Made by a program: the position numbers and the translations under genes
In this document: one piece after another, positions 19,780-30,709 of the stretch
Numbering within the stretch: the first letter of the stretch is position 1
Layout of the letters: each line of letters starts with the position of its first letter
The notes under the pieces: generated by a model
What the model saw: the letters and a program-made list of their open reading frames with translations, nothing else
What the model was told of the DNA's origin: nothing
Databases searched by the model: none
Assembly: GCA_030538155.1 (NCBI GenBank)
Contig: JAUNUN010000002.1
Span: 1-64,000 of the forward strand
Source of the DNA: a bacterium
GTDB lineage: Bacteria > Desulfobacterota > Desulfobulbia > Desulfobulbales > Desulfobulbaceae
Reading direction: 5' to 3'
DNA: 64,000 nt

Positions 19780-21631
19780 GAAACCAGCGAATATCTCCAC
19801 GGCCCTGCCCGGCCTGCGTCGCATCCTGGCCTGTTTCGGCCCCTATCTGCGCAGCCATACCGGTTTGCTTGCAGGCTCCCTGCTTGCCCTGCTCTTCGGT
19901 ATCGCGGCCCAGTTGCTGGAGCCCTGGCCGCTTAAAATCGTCATCGACTGGATCGTTTCCGATCATCCCAATATCGGCGTTGTGCAGATACCCCAGCTTG
20001 CCCGGCTGACGACCATGCAGTTTTTGACCCTGCTGGCGCTGAGCCTGGTGGTGATCATCTCGCTCAGGGGCGTTTTGTCCTACCTAAGCAGTATCGGTTT
20101 TGCCCTTGCCGGTACCCGCACCATGGCCAAAATGCGGGACGATCTCTACCAGCACCTGCAAGGTCTGTCCCTCTCCTTCCACAACCGGGCCAAGACCGGC
20201 GAGTTGACCCTGCGCGTGGTCAGCGATGTCAATCTGATCGGCGAGACCATGGTCACGGCCATCATGCCGATAATTGCCCACCTTCTGGTGCTCGTCGGCA
20301 TGATCGGGGTGATGCTGTGGATGAATTGGCAATTGACCCTCTTTGCCCTCCTGCCCTGGCCGATTCTGTGGTTGATCAGCAGCCATCTGGGCAAAAAGAT
20401 CCACCAGGTGACCCGCAAGCAGCGCAAGCAGGAAGGGGCTATGGCGGCCACTGCCGCCGAATCCCTGGCTGCCATCCGCGATGTACAGGCCCTGTCGCTC
20501 GAAAAAAACTTTGCCGAAGTCTTTGCCAAGGTCGGCCAAAAGAGCCTCAGCACCGGGGTGCAGGTCAAGCGCCTCACCGCCAATCTGGAGCGCAGCGCCG
20601 ATGTCATGATCGGCATATCTTCAGCCATAGTCCTCTGGCAGGGCACCCGTTTCGTGCTTCTGGGCGAGCTGTCGCCGGGTGATCTGATTGTTTTCATCAC
20701 CTATTTGAAGAGCACCTTCAGGCCGATCCGCATGTTTGCCAAGTACACCAGCCGCATGGCCAGGGCCATTGCCGCAGGCGAGCGCATTGTTGATCTGATG
20801 GAAGAAAAGGCGGATATCCAGGATCTGCCCGGCGCTGTGGCGGCCCCGCCCTTCAAGGGGGCGCTGCGCTTCGAGCAGGTGGCCTTTTCCTATGAGCCGG
20901 AGCATCCGATTTTGCGCGGCATCGATCTCTACGTGCCGCCGGGCCGTCGGGTGGCCGTGGTTGGGCCTTCAGGTATGGGCAAATCCACCCTGGTGAGCCT
21001 GATTCTCCGCCTCTACGACCCCACCCATGGCCGGGTACTCATCGACGGCAAGGATATCCGCAGCTTTCAGCTCAAATCCCTGCGCGAGCAGATCAGCATC
21101 GTCTTGCCCAACAGCTTGCTCTTTGCCGCCGGCATTCGCGACAATATCGGCTACGGTGCGGCCAGGGCCGACTTTGCCGACATCGAGCGGGCGGCCAAGC
21201 TGGCCAATGCGCATGACTTTATCATGGCCATGCCCAAGGGCTACGACACCGAGCTTGGTGAGCGCGGGGTGACCCTTTCAAGCGGCCAGCAGCAGCGCAT
21301 TGCCATTGCCAGGGCGGCCCTGCGGCAGAGCCCGATCCTTATTCTGGATGAGCCCACCACCGGTCTTGATCGCGGCAACGAACAGGCGGTGATCGAGGCA
21401 CTGGCCAACCTCGCCCAGGGCCGCACCGTGATTATGATCACCCATGATCTGGATTTGGCTGCCCAGGCGGATCAGATCGTGTTTCTTGAAAACAGCAACA
21501 TCGTTGAGCAGGGCTCGCATGCGGATCTCCTCAATCGGGGCGAGCGCTATGCCGCGCTGTTCAGAGCCCGCAGCCCATTGAGCTCAACGGAGCGCGAAAC
21601 AAGCGGAGAAAGCCATGCTGAGCCGTCATGA
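19763..21631 (+). CDS. ABC exporter, permease fused to ATPase (MsbA-like)
   Basis: The 622-residue half-transporter has an N-terminal domain with about six membrane helices (residues 25-320) and a C-terminal ATPase. The ATPase has Walker A GPSGMGKST near residue 402, signature LSSGQQQR near 505, Walker B LILDEPTTGLD and the H-loop in MITHD. It probably acts as a homodimer that flips a lipid-linked glycan or exports a small glycoconjugate. It overlaps its neighbours by 17 bp on both sides, which ties it firmly to the glycosyltransferases. Confidence 0.87.
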   Translation: MPDPSEKPANISTALPGLRRILACFGPYLRSHTGLLAGSLLALLFGIAAQLLEPWPLKIVIDWIVSDHPNIGVVQIPQLARLTTMQFLTLLALSLVVIISLRGVLSYLSSIGFALAGTRTMAKMRDDLYQHLQGLSLSFHNRAKTGELTLRVVSDVNLIGETMVTAIMPIIAHLLVLVGMIGVMLWMNWQLTLFALLPWPILWLISSHLGKKIHQVTRKQRKQEGAMAATAAESLAAIRDVQALSLEKNFAEVFAKVGQKSLSTGVQVKRLTANLERSADVMIGISSAIVLWQGTRFVLLGELSPGDLIVFITYLKSTFRPIRMFAKYTSRMARAIAAGERIVDLMEEKADIQDLPGAVAAPPFKGALRFEQVAFSYEPEHPILRGIDLYVPPGRRVAVVGPSGMGKSTLVSLILRLYDPTHGRVLIDGKDIRSFQLKSLREQISIVLPNSLLFAAGIRDNIGYGAARADFADIERAAKLANAHDFIMAMPKGYDTELGERGVTLSSGQQQRIAIARAALRQSPILILDEPTTGLDRGNEQAVIEALANLAQGRTVIMITHDLDLAAQADQIVFLENSNIVEQGSHADLLNRGERYAALFRARSPLSSTERETSGESHAEPS

Positions 21632-23036
21632 CCTGGGAGTGATCGCAAGAGACCCTGCCCTGCCCGGCTTAGTGATTCTGCTCGATCACGGGCAGGCCCT
21701 GGGCCTGGTACAACAGCTCTATCCTGAGCATGGTATTTCTGATCTTAGCGTCAGTTATCTGAAATACAAACCGCGCACCAACTGCTTGGCAGGGTTTACG
21801 GCCCACACCGCTCATACAGCCCAAAGTGTTCAGAATACAGAGGAGCCGTTGCAGATCTCAGCCAAGGCCTATCCGGAAAAGGAGTATGCAAAGCAGCGGG
21901 CACGTTATACCAAGGCAGGTCGAGCCGGGCAGAACGGCGCCGAACTTCTCTTTATAGATGCCTGGCAACTTGTGTTCTGGTCTTTTCCGCGAGACAGGAA
22001 AATCGGCGTTTTAAACGACCTGGCCGATGCGGCCGGGCGTCGGCAGATTTTGCTGGATCTTCTGCCTGAAGCGCCGGAGCTGCCCGAACGAACCGAACTC
22101 GCGCAGGCCCGGCTTGAGACCCTCTGCTACAAGAGTGAGCGCAGATATGTGGGCAGGCTGGTGGTAGAAGGTGAGGCACGAGCCCTGATCAAGGTCTATG
22201 AAGAGGGGGATTTCAACAATGCCTGCAAAGCTGCACAGAGCATCAGCAGCTTTACGGCAGAAGATGGTCTGAGGCTGGCTAGGCCTGTGGCCCTTTCCCA
22301 GGAAAAACGCATCATTGTCAGCCAGTGGCTCAGCGGCCGGCCGCTGCGGCCGCAACTTTTTTCTGCCTATGCGGCCTTGCAGCAGAATGCGAACCACGAA
22401 AAGAATCACATCCTCAACCAGGTACAGGCTATAGGCGCGGCCCTGGCCGCTTTTCATCGGCAGAGGCCTGGATCGCTTGCCGCGCTAGCACCGGAAAACG
22501 AGGCCCTTTCGGTGCTCGCTGCAGCCAATGCGGCGGCCCTGCTCTGCCCGGCCCTGGCAACACGGCTGCGCCGCCTTGCCACAAGGATTGCCGCAGAACT
22601 GCTCAGCGGGCCGGTGCAATCCTGCCCCATCCATGGCGATTTCTCCGCCGATCAGGTGCTGGTTGATGCAGGCAAGGAGAACAGCATTGCCATTGTTGAT
22701 TACGATCAGGCCCGCATTGCCGATCCGGCTGTCGATTTTGGCTCCTTTATGGCGCAGTTACTCTACGACGAGGCCGCAGGCTCCCTTGCCGTCGGCAGTG
22801 CCGAAAGAATAGGCACGACTTTACTGCAAGGTTACCTGGCTGCCTGCGGCAATGGTCAAGGTGCGCCGCGCAAGGATCTCTCGCGCCGCAGTCTCTATAC
22901 AGCGGCAAAACTGCTTCAGCTTGCACCCCAGGGCTTTCGCAGCCGCCACGCCCTTTGGCCGGAGCTGATGGCCCGGTTGCTGCACAGTGCAACTCTGCAC
23001 TGGAAAAATCATGCCCGCTCTCAAGCAAGGAAATAG
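21615..23036 (+). CDS. aminoglycoside-phosphotransferase-fold kinase, variant active site (first of two)
   Basis: The 473-residue protein has the kinase-like fold of the APH family in its C-terminal half. The catalytic loop reads CPIHGDFSADQVLV and the metal-binding loop IVDYDQARIADPAVDFGS. The usual Asn of HGDxxxxN is Gln here. A basic Lys in ALIKVYEEGDF near residue 192 could be the ATP-binding lysine. In a glycan operon the substrate is probably a sugar or sugar alcohol and not an antibiotic; that is inference. It overlaps the ABC exporter gene by 17 bp. Confidence 0.7.
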   Translation: MLSRHDLGVIARDPALPGLVILLDHGQALGLVQQLYPEHGISDLSVSYLKYKPRTNCLAGFTAHTAHTAQSVQNTEEPLQISAKAYPEKEYAKQRARYTKAGRAGQNGAELLFIDAWQLVFWSFPRDRKIGVLNDLADAAGRRQILLDLLPEAPELPERTELAQARLETLCYKSERRYVGRLVVEGEARALIKVYEEGDFNNACKAAQSISSFTAEDGLRLARPVALSQEKRIIVSQWLSGRPLRPQLFSAYAALQQNANHEKNHILNQVQAIGAALAAFHRQRPGSLAALAPENEALSVLAAANAAALLCPALATRLRRLATRIAAELLSGPVQSCPIHGDFSADQVLVDAGKENSIAIVDYDQARIADPAVDFGSFMAQLLYDEAAGSLAVGSAERIGTTLLQGYLAACGNGQGAPRKDLSRRSLYTAAKLLQLAPQGFRSRHALWPELMARLLHSATLHWKNHARSQARK

Positions 23037-23040
23037 CACC

Positions 23041-24090
23041 ATGCAGGCGCGGCAAGGCAAAACAAACACTATTCCGGTCCATGATCCGGCCCGCAGCATG
23101 GCTGATGCCCAAATGCCCATGCTGGCCCTGGCCTTAGATCCTGTACACATGGGCCGGGCCCTGCGTGAACAGGTAGAATCACCTGGAGGGCCTCTTACCG
23201 GCACGGCATGGGAGCTAAAAGCAATTCATGTACGGCGGCATAAACCGGGTCGCCGCTGTCTGATCGAGTATGAACTGGCTGATGGAGCAAGCGCTCGCTG
23301 CTTTTCACTGCTCGGGAAAATCAGGGCCAAGGGGCTTGACCGCCGCAGTTATCAGGTGCAGCAGGCCATGTGGCAAAACGGTTTTGACAGCGCCGGCCCG
23401 GATGGCATTTCAGTCCCTGAACCCTTGGGCCTGCTGCCGCAGCTGGCCATGTGGCTGCAGGAAAAGGTAGGGGCAGAGCCGATTCTTAAGGGGCTTGTCG
23501 GCAAAAACGGCCCGGCCCTGGCAGAGCAAATTGCCGAGGCCCTGCACAAACTACAGCGACTGGGCCCGGTTCCAGAACAGACGCACAGCATGGCAGATGA
23601 ATTGCGCATCCTTGAGACGCAACTAAGGGCTGTCATCCACAAACAGCCCGCCTGGGAAAATCGCATCGAAACACTGCTGGCGGCCTGCATACAACTGGGC
23701 AACAGCCTGCCGCCCGGCCCGCCCGGCCCCAGCCAGCGGGATTGCTACCATGACAATATCCTCTTTGACGGCAGCCGCATCTTCCTGGTGGATCTGGATC
23801 TCTACTGCCTGGCTGACCCGGGGCTCGATCCGGGCAACTGCATCGCCCATCTCATCGACTACAGCCTGCGCAGCCAGGGCGACCCTAGCGGCCTGAGCAC
23901 AATAGAAGAGACATTTGCCGCCCGCTTTGCCGCCTTAACCGGCCATGCCCACACCCAGCAGGTGGGAGTCTACACCACTCTTTCCCTGGCCCGTCTTGTT
24001 GCCGTCAGCACCCGCATCCCCGGCCGTGAGCAGTGGACTGTCCGGCTCATGGATCTCTGTGAACATCGCATCAAGGAGCTGCACCCATGA
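23041..24090 (+). CDS. aminoglycoside-phosphotransferase-fold kinase, variant active site (second of two)
   Basis: The 349-residue protein (start at 23041, with AAGGA 9 nt upstream; an in-frame ATG at 22987 would overlap the previous gene) again has an APH-type catalytic core. The loop reads QRDCYHDNILF, keeping Asp and Asn but with Arg in place of the usual His, and the metal loop reads FLVDLDLYCLADPGLD. It follows the first kinase-like gene by 4 bp and overlaps the next gene by 4 bp (ATGA). The two kinases are only distantly alike, so they probably act on different substrates or one is regulatory. Confidence 0.68.
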   Translation: MQARQGKTNTIPVHDPARSMADAQMPMLALALDPVHMGRALREQVESPGGPLTGTAWELKAIHVRRHKPGRRCLIEYELADGASARCFSLLGKIRAKGLDRRSYQVQQAMWQNGFDSAGPDGISVPEPLGLLPQLAMWLQEKVGAEPILKGLVGKNGPALAEQIAEALHKLQRLGPVPEQTHSMADELRILETQLRAVIHKQPAWENRIETLLAACIQLGNSLPPGPPGPSQRDCYHDNILFDGSRIFLVDLDLYCLADPGLDPGNCIAHLIDYSLRSQGDPSGLSTIEETFAARFAALTGHAHTQQVGVYTTLSLARLVAVSTRIPGREQWTVRLMDLCEHRIKELHP

Positions 24091-25454
24091 TCTTTTGTAT
24101 CAGCAATCCTGCGTCGAAATATCCCAGGCTCCAACCATGCCCCCGGCCGGCGTGGAGCAAAGACACCGGCACCGGGAGAGAAGCGCTTCTCTTTGTGCTC
24201 ATAGCCGCTCTTGCCGCCATGCTGTTTTCCCCCGCAGCTTGGGCCGCAGAGCAGAAAACACAGAAAGAGCAGAGTAAATTTGAAATAGAAACAACCCTGG
24301 AATCCAAAATCGATCTTCACAACAACCGGGATCTTGATTCAAAAAAAGATGATAGCCTTTTAGTGCTCGATCCGGATCTGACTGTGGAAATCCTCTACAA
24401 GGCCACAGACTATTTTGAGATTTTTACGGAAATAGAGGCTGCCCGCAAGTTCACCCTTGATCATGGTAATGACATTGATTCGCCCTCCCATGACGAGGAA
24501 CTCAACCTCAAACAGCTCTATTTCGACCTTGAAGACCAGCCCTTTGACAAGCTTCGCCTCCGCTTGGGTCGCCAGGAGTTTGAGGACGAACGCGAGTGGC
24601 TCTACGATCAGGAGTTGGACGGTCTGCGCCTCTTCTACGAGCAGGACAAGTGGTCGGCCGAATTGTCTGCAAGCCGCCTTGCCCTTGCCAGGGAAAATCT
24701 TTTAAAAAATGACGACTACGACGAGCACCTCAACTTCTACATGGCCTATGGCAGCTATCAGCCAAATACGCGCCACGAGTTCAATGCCTACACCATCCTG
24801 ATCGACGAGCGTGCCAAGTCGGCCGACGAGCAAGTGCTCCTTGGCCTGCGCAGCCGGGGAACGCTTGCAAACGCGCTTGACTACTGGGTCGAACTGGCCA
24901 CGGTGCGAGGCCAAGACGAGGGCGTGGATCTGCGCGGCTATGGCCTGGATCTGGGCGCAACCTACCGCTTTGCCACGGCCTTTTCCCCCAACCTCAGCCT
25001 GGGCTATGCCTTTGGCAGCGGCGACAGCAGCCCCGAAGATTCGCGTGATCGCAGCTTCCGGCAAACCGGCATCCACGACAACACCGGCAGCTTCAACGGA
25101 GTGGAGGATTTTCAGCTCTACGGCGAGGTTTTGGATCCGGAGTTGAGCAATATCCACATCATCACCGCAGGCCTTGGCATGCGGCCGACCGAAAAAAGCT
25201 CCCTTGACCTGGTCTACCACCATTACCGCCAGGATGAGGCCACAGAGGGCAAGCTACGCAATGCCTGGATACGGGAAGAAACCCTGGGCGAGAGCCGCGA
25301 TCTGGGCCAGGGGCTGGATATCATTCTCGGCTACCGCGAAGTGCGCAATCTGCAGCTGTATGCAAGTTACGGCCTCTTTTTTCCGGGCGAGGCCTTTGCC
25401 GACAGTGCGGACACCGCCCACACCTTTCAGGTGGGTTTTGAATATGAGTTCTAA
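24087..25454 (+). CDS. outer-membrane beta-barrel, alginate-export (AlgE)-like
   Basis: The 455-residue protein has a signal peptide: a hydrophobic stretch ALLFVLIAALAAMLFSPAAWA before AEQ, after an unusually long N-region of about 30 residues. The rest is a repeated pattern of amphipathic strands rich in D, E, Y and F (for example LRLRLGRQEFEDEREWLYDQELDGLRLFYE), typical of the alginate_exp barrel family, and it ends in an aromatic residue (FQVGFEYEF), as outer-membrane proteins do. It should form the channel through which the glycan leaves the cell. GGAG precedes the start, which overlaps the previous stop. Confidence 0.8.
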   Translation: MIFCISNPASKYPRLQPCPRPAWSKDTGTGREALLFVLIAALAAMLFSPAAWAAEQKTQKEQSKFEIETTLESKIDLHNNRDLDSKKDDSLLVLDPDLTVEILYKATDYFEIFTEIEAARKFTLDHGNDIDSPSHDEELNLKQLYFDLEDQPFDKLRLRLGRQEFEDEREWLYDQELDGLRLFYEQDKWSAELSASRLALARENLLKNDDYDEHLNFYMAYGSYQPNTRHEFNAYTILIDERAKSADEQVLLGLRSRGTLANALDYWVELATVRGQDEGVDLRGYGLDLGATYRFATAFSPNLSLGYAFGSGDSSPEDSRDRSFRQTGIHDNTGSFNGVEDFQLYGEVLDPELSNIHIITAGLGMRPTEKSSLDLVYHHYRQDEATEGKLRNAWIREETLGESRDLGQGLDIILGYREVRNLQLYASYGLFFPGEAFADSADTAHTFQVGFEYEF

Positions 25455-26307
25455 ACGGCAAAAACATGCTGAGCAGCGAAAAACAGCGGCACGCTCGCAG
25501 TCGCAGTCGTCCGGCCGTACCATCTTTCTCTTGGGCAAGCCGGTTCGCGAAAACACGCTTTTTCCTGAACTGTTTGCCCTTCTTGAGGCAGAGGGCCAAG
25601 AGGTGCATGTCCACCTCCCTCATGCAAGCGGCGTTTTTTTCCCGCCTTGGGCAAGGGCAGACGATACCCTCCTGCACCGGGGCCTCTTTCCAGGTGTGCT
25701 GGCGGCCCTTGCGCTGCAGGAACAGGCTGGGCTGCGCTTCTACAACCGCATTGCAGCCACGAGACTGGTGATGAACCGGTTGGAACTGCACCAGCGTCTG
25801 GCAGATGCCGAGCTGCCCATTCCTGACTGGCAGAAGGTGGAACATTGGCATGAGGTGCTCAAGCTGTGGCCCGGAAAAGACCTGATAATCAAGGCGGCCA
25901 ATGGCTTTATCGGCCGGGGTGCAGGCGTGGTGCGGCTTGAGAGGAGACAACGGGGCCTGCCGCCACCTTGTGCAGAATCCTCTTTTCCCGGCCCCTATGT
26001 GGCCGAGGAATTGATAGCCGGTGACGGCTGGGATCGAAAACTCTATGTGGTCGGCAAGGAGTGCCGTGGCCTCTTAAAAAAATGGCCGCGAGAGGAGGGC
26101 CGGTCGAGCCGCCCGTTCAGTCTGGATGCAGAGCTGGCTGATCTGGCTGTGCGGGCCGGGCAGGCCCTGGGGCTTGAGATCTATGGCGCTGATTTCGTTT
26201 TCGGCCCGGATGGGCCGGTGATTGTGGATGTAAACCCATTTCCAAGCTTTAAGGGCATCCCCGATGCCGCCGGCCTGATTGCGGGCTATCTTCGCAGCCG
26301 GCGATAG
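25444..26307 (+). CDS. ATP-grasp enzyme (RimK-like)
   Basis: The 287-residue protein starts at the ATG at 25444, overlapping the porin stop by 11 bp. Residues from about 85 on form an ATP-grasp fold: a lysine in DLIIKAANGFIGRGAGV, YVAEELIAGDGWDRKLYVVG, and the metal-binding end VIVDVNPFPSFKGIPDA. ATP-grasp ligases join a carboxylate to an amine or another nucleophile through an acyl phosphate; some relatives are inositol-phosphate kinases. Here it may decorate the glycan or a carrier, for instance with an amino acid. It is the last gene of the operon. Confidence 0.72.
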   Translation: MSSKRQKHAEQRKTAARSQSQSSGRTIFLLGKPVRENTLFPELFALLEAEGQEVHVHLPHASGVFFPPWARADDTLLHRGLFPGVLAALALQEQAGLRFYNRIAATRLVMNRLELHQRLADAELPIPDWQKVEHWHEVLKLWPGKDLIIKAANGFIGRGAGVVRLERRQRGLPPPCAESSFPGPYVAEELIAGDGWDRKLYVVGKECRGLLKKWPREEGRSSRPFSLDAELADLAVRAGQALGLEIYGADFVFGPDGPVIVDVNPFPSFKGIPDAAGLIAGYLRSRR

Positions 26308-26365
26308 AGCCAATGTGTACCCAAGGACACTTTTTGAGTGGATCTTGATCTGGAATTAAAGAATC

Positions 26366-26421
26366 AAAAAACCCCTGCTCTTTCCTCTGCCTTGCATGGC
26401 AGGTGGGCATGAACAGGGGCT
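26366..26421 (-). terminator. candidate intrinsic terminator of the leuB-prs-asd operon
   Basis: On the minus strand CAGGGG... pairs with the mirrored arm CCCCTG (26372-26377 with 26414-26419), an inner stem CTGCC/GGCAG (26387-26391 with 26398-26402) lies between, and a run of six T follows (plus-strand A run at 26366-26371). The hairpin is long and partly unpaired, so the call is moderate. Confidence 0.5.
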
Positions 26422-26467
26422 CATAATCAGGTTTTTACGTATCTCGTCGGCGTTTAATTCCAGTTGG

Positions 26468-27595
26468 TCAAGCCATGTAGTTCAGGGCCAAACCCAGCAT
26501 GCGCCGTACCGGCTCGGCTGCGCCCCAGAGCAGTTGGTCGCCCACGGAAAAGGCGCTCACATACTCCGGCCCCAACAGCATCTTACGCACCCGGCCCACG
26601 GGAATATCCAGGGTACCGGTGACCCTGGCCGGGCTCAATTCGCGCAGGGTTGCCTCCTTGTTATTCTCCACCAGATAGACCCAGTCGTTGTGTCCGGCAA
26701 TGGCCGCCTCGATCTCAGCCAGCGGCACATCCCGCTTCAGCTTGATGGTAAAGGCCTGGCTGTGGCAGCGCATGGCGCCGACGCGCACGCAGCAGCCATC
26801 AACCGGTATGAAGTTGCCTGCACTTTCGCTGTTGCCGAGAATTTTGTTGCTTTCAGCGCCGCCCTTCCACTCCTCGCGGGTCTGGCCTTTTTCCACGGCC
26901 CGGTCAATCCAGGGAATCAGGCTGCCGGCCAGGGGCGCACCGAAATTCGCCGCCGGAAAACTCTTGTCCCGCATGGCGCTGATCACCTGCCGATCCAGTT
27001 CATGGATACCGGTGGCCGGGTTGGCCAAGAGGTCTGCCGAAGCACCGGCAATGGCCGCCATCTGCACAATCAGCTCACGCATGTTTTTTGCGCCCGCACC
27101 GGATGCGGCCTGATAGGTCTGGCTGCTGATCCACTCCACCCAGCCCTGCTGGAAAAGTCCGCCCAGGGCCATGAGCATGAGCGAAACCGTGCAGTTGCCG
27201 CCGACATAATCCTTTATGCCCGCATTCAGGGCTGCGTCGATCACTCCCCGGTTGACCGGATCCAGCACGATGACCGCATCTTCGTTCATGCGCAGGGTGG
27301 AGGCGGCATCGATCCAGTAGCCCTGCCAGCCCATCTGCCTGAGTTGCGGGTGCATCTCCTGGGTGTAGTCGCCGCCCTGGCAGGTGAGGATGATATCTGC
27401 CTCGGCAAGCAATTCGGCATCCTTGCCATCTTTCAGTTCATAAACCGTGCCGTCGATCTCCGGCCCGGCCTGACCCACCTGGGAGGTGGAAAAGAAACTG
27501 GGTACGAAATTTTTGAAATCACCTTCCTGGCGCAGGCGCTCCATCAGCACCGAACCCACCATGCCGCGCCAGCCTACAATTGCCACTTTACGCAT
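26468..27595 (-). CDS. asd: aspartate-semialdehyde dehydrogenase
   Basis: The 375-residue protein begins [21 protein letters not shown], the NADP-binding loop of the long proteobacterial Asd type. The catalytic cysteine lies in [16 protein letters not shown] near residue 134 and the phosphate/substrate region in [15 protein letters not shown]. It reduces aspartyl phosphate to aspartate semialdehyde, the branch point to lysine, diaminopimelate, methionine and threonine. GGAG precedes the ATG. It is downstream of the PRPP synthetase gene by 20 bp and followed by a likely terminator. Confidence 0.95.
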   Translation of the reverse strand: MRKVAIVGWRGMVGSVLMERLRQEGDFKNFVPSFFSTSQVGQAGPEIDGTVYELKDGKDAELLAEADIILTCQGGDYTQEMHPQLRQMGWQGYWIDAASTLRMNEDAVIVLDPVNRGVIDAALNAGIKDYVGGNCTVSLMLMALGGLFQQGWVEWISSQTYQAASGAGAKNMRELIVQMAAIAGASADLLANPATGIHELDRQVISAMRDKSFPAANFGAPLAGSLIPWIDRAVEKGQTREEWKGGAESNKILGNSESAGNFIPVDGCCVRVGAMRCHSQAFTIKLKRDVPLAEIEAAIAGHNDWVYLVENNKEATLRELSPARVTGTLDIPVGRVRKMLLGPEYVSAFSVGDQLLWGAAEPVRRMLGLALNYMA

Positions 27596-27615
27596 TGTTG
27601 TTCTCCATTTCCTTG

Positions 27616-28571
27616 CTACGAGTTGGCAGGTTTCAAGCCGGGAGACGGCTCAAAACCAAGATACTGCCTCAGCTCCGCGGCAATGAGCGGAGCCACCGAA
27701 AAGACCTGTAACAGGGCATCACTCTGCCTGCCCGGATAGGTATCCGTACCAATAATACGGCGGATGCCCTTGGCAATGAAGGCCTGTCTGGCGCCGCCGG
27801 CCAGCACCAGGTGGGTGGCCATAACGGAAACCTCGGCTGCCCCGGCCTCAAGGCAGCGGTCCACGGTTTGCAGCATGGAGCCGCCGGTGCGGATCATGTC
27901 GTCGCAGATGATGGCGGTGCGGCCGGCCAGTACGCTCGAAAGCTGGCCGACTATGGTTTTATCCTGGCCGTAACGGTCCTTGTTGGCTGCGGTGTGCGGG
28001 CAGTCCAACAGACTGGCCAACCGCCCCACCCGCTTGGAAAAACCGTAATCCGGCGACACCAAAACCAGATCCTCGCACTGCATCTGCCGGATCTGCTCGG
28101 CAGCCAGGCGCTCCGTCCACAGGTGGCGGATGCGTACCTCGCCGGTGTGCGCGTGCATGACTGCCTCGGAATGCAGATCGACAAAGGCGACATAATCCGG
28201 CCTTGCCCGGAAGATCTGGCGGGTGCGGGTGATGCCCTTGGGGATCTCGCCCGATTCCGGCTTGGCCCGCTCCATGGTGGAATAGCCCAGGTAGGGGATG
28301 ACCACATTCACGCTGGTCGCATTCCAGTAGCGTGCCCCGGCGATCAGATCGAGCAGTTCCTGAAAGCTGCCGTCATCCGGCGTGGCGGCGATGATCACCA
28401 GGTCGTGCCCGCTCAGACTGCGGGGAAAGGCGTGGTAGATCTCGCCGTCTGCAAACACGCGCATCTGCATAGAGGTCAGGGGCAGGCCCAGAAGGGCCGC
28501 CACCTTTTCCGCCATACTTTCGCTTGCGCGGTTGCTGATAATGATCGGCTCTTTGGGCCCGCAGGCGTGCA

Positions 28572-28572
<1 letters not shown>
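27616..28572 (-). CDS. prs: ribose-phosphate pyrophosphokinase (divergent)
   Basis: The 318-residue protein has the two-domain type I PRTase fold of PRPP synthetase: [28 protein letters not shown] at the N-terminus, [19 protein letters not shown], and the ribose-5-phosphate loop in [13 protein letters not shown]. The loops differ from the classical bacterial Prs (for example no RQDR after KVRERE), so it may be a second, specialised synthetase. It makes PRPP from ribose 5-phosphate and ATP. Its start overlaps the leuB stop (TGATG), so the two are translationally coupled. Confidence 0.8.
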
Positions 28573-29657
<1,085 letters not shown>

Positions 29658-29787
29658 CTACTCCCTTGACTGGTTGATTGGGCAATATATGGAAAAACAG
29701 GCATACAATTTGGCCGCCATTGTACCAGATATTGAACCGCTCTACCAGTCATGACACCAGTGAGGGCCAGTGAGGCGAAGCCCGTTT

Positions 29788-30645
29788 TCAACCCTGCCCT
29801 GCAGTCGCAAACAGGCGCTGACTGGCCAGGCTCAGGAGGATGGCAAATCCCACCGCAGCACAACCCAAAAGGACATTGTAATACACCGGCGCCACCAGAG
29901 CGATACGGATGGTGAGCGTTGAAAAGGCGTAGCCGGTATTGCGGAAGATCATGAAGGAGGATGGGTGGAAATACTGGGACACCAGTACAATCAGGATATC
30001 GGTGAGGATAAGAACGGTATAAAATTCATGAAAAAAATCGGCGTGCTCTATCCCGCGCAGGGTGCAGAGCAAAGACCAGGCCCCCATCCAGACAAAGGTT
30101 ATAAGCAGAAACAGGGAAATGGCCTTTTTGGAGGCGACAAAGCCGTAGAGATCACGCTGCTGCCTGCCCGCCCGCTCAGCTCTGCTCTGAACGCGGTAGT
30201 AGAGACCCAAGAGGATGAAGATGACTAGAGCGCCGAATCCGCTCGCCAAAATATGGAGCACCTGGGCCTCGTTGCCGCTATAGGCCAGCGGCTCCGGGAA
30301 GAATGCCAGTTCCTTGAAGGCATTGCGCATGAAGATGAGCGCCAGGATTTCAAACTGTTTGCCCAGTGAGCGCGAAAAAGAACAGGGCAAGGTGAAGATG
30401 AGGCTGATCACCTCTAAAACAAGCACCACGGTAAAGGCCATGCTGATGGCATGGAAGTGATTGCTGGGCAGAGCCGTGGCCCAGGCTTGCGGCAGCCAGC
30501 CCTGCCGGTTCAGCTCGATGGTGAAAAGGGCCCCAATAAAGAGCAGCACCATGGCCAGCGAGATTTTACGGTGCACCGCCTCCCGCATGTACAGGGCATG
30601 GAGTGGGTCAAAGAGGTAGGTGGTGCGATCAAAAAGACGTTCCAT
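29788..30645 (-). CDS. polytopic membrane protein of unknown function
   Basis: I do not recognise this protein. From the ATG at 30645 it is 285 residues and has about six to seven hydrophobic helices separated by short loops, with no signal peptide and no catalytic motif that I can name. The start could also be upstream at 30729, which would overlap the next gene by 20 bp. It lies downstream of another small membrane protein on the same strand, so the two may form an operon and perhaps a complex. Confidence 0.5.
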   Translation of the reverse strand: MERLFDRTTYLFDPLHALYMREAVHRKISLAMVLLFIGALFTIELNRQGWLPQAWATALPSNHFHAISMAFTVVLVLEVISLIFTLPCSFSRSLGKQFEILALIFMRNAFKELAFFPEPLAYSGNEAQVLHILASGFGALVIFILLGLYYRVQSRAERAGRQQRDLYGFVASKKAISLFLLITFVWMGAWSLLCTLRGIEHADFFHEFYTVLILTDILIVLVSQYFHPSSFMIFRNTGYAFSTLTIRIALVAPVYYNVLLGCAAVGFAILLSLASQRLFATAGQG

Positions 30646-30709
30646 GAAAGGTTGAGAGCAATTCGCCAGAAGCACCCGAACAGGTACGGCAATGGTTAAA
30701 CAGCAAGGC

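Noticed and set aside
21615-24090. Antibiotic resistance genes because of the aminoglycoside-phosphotransferase fold.
   Set aside because: The active-site loops are changed and both genes are embedded in a glycan operon, so drug inactivation is unlikely.
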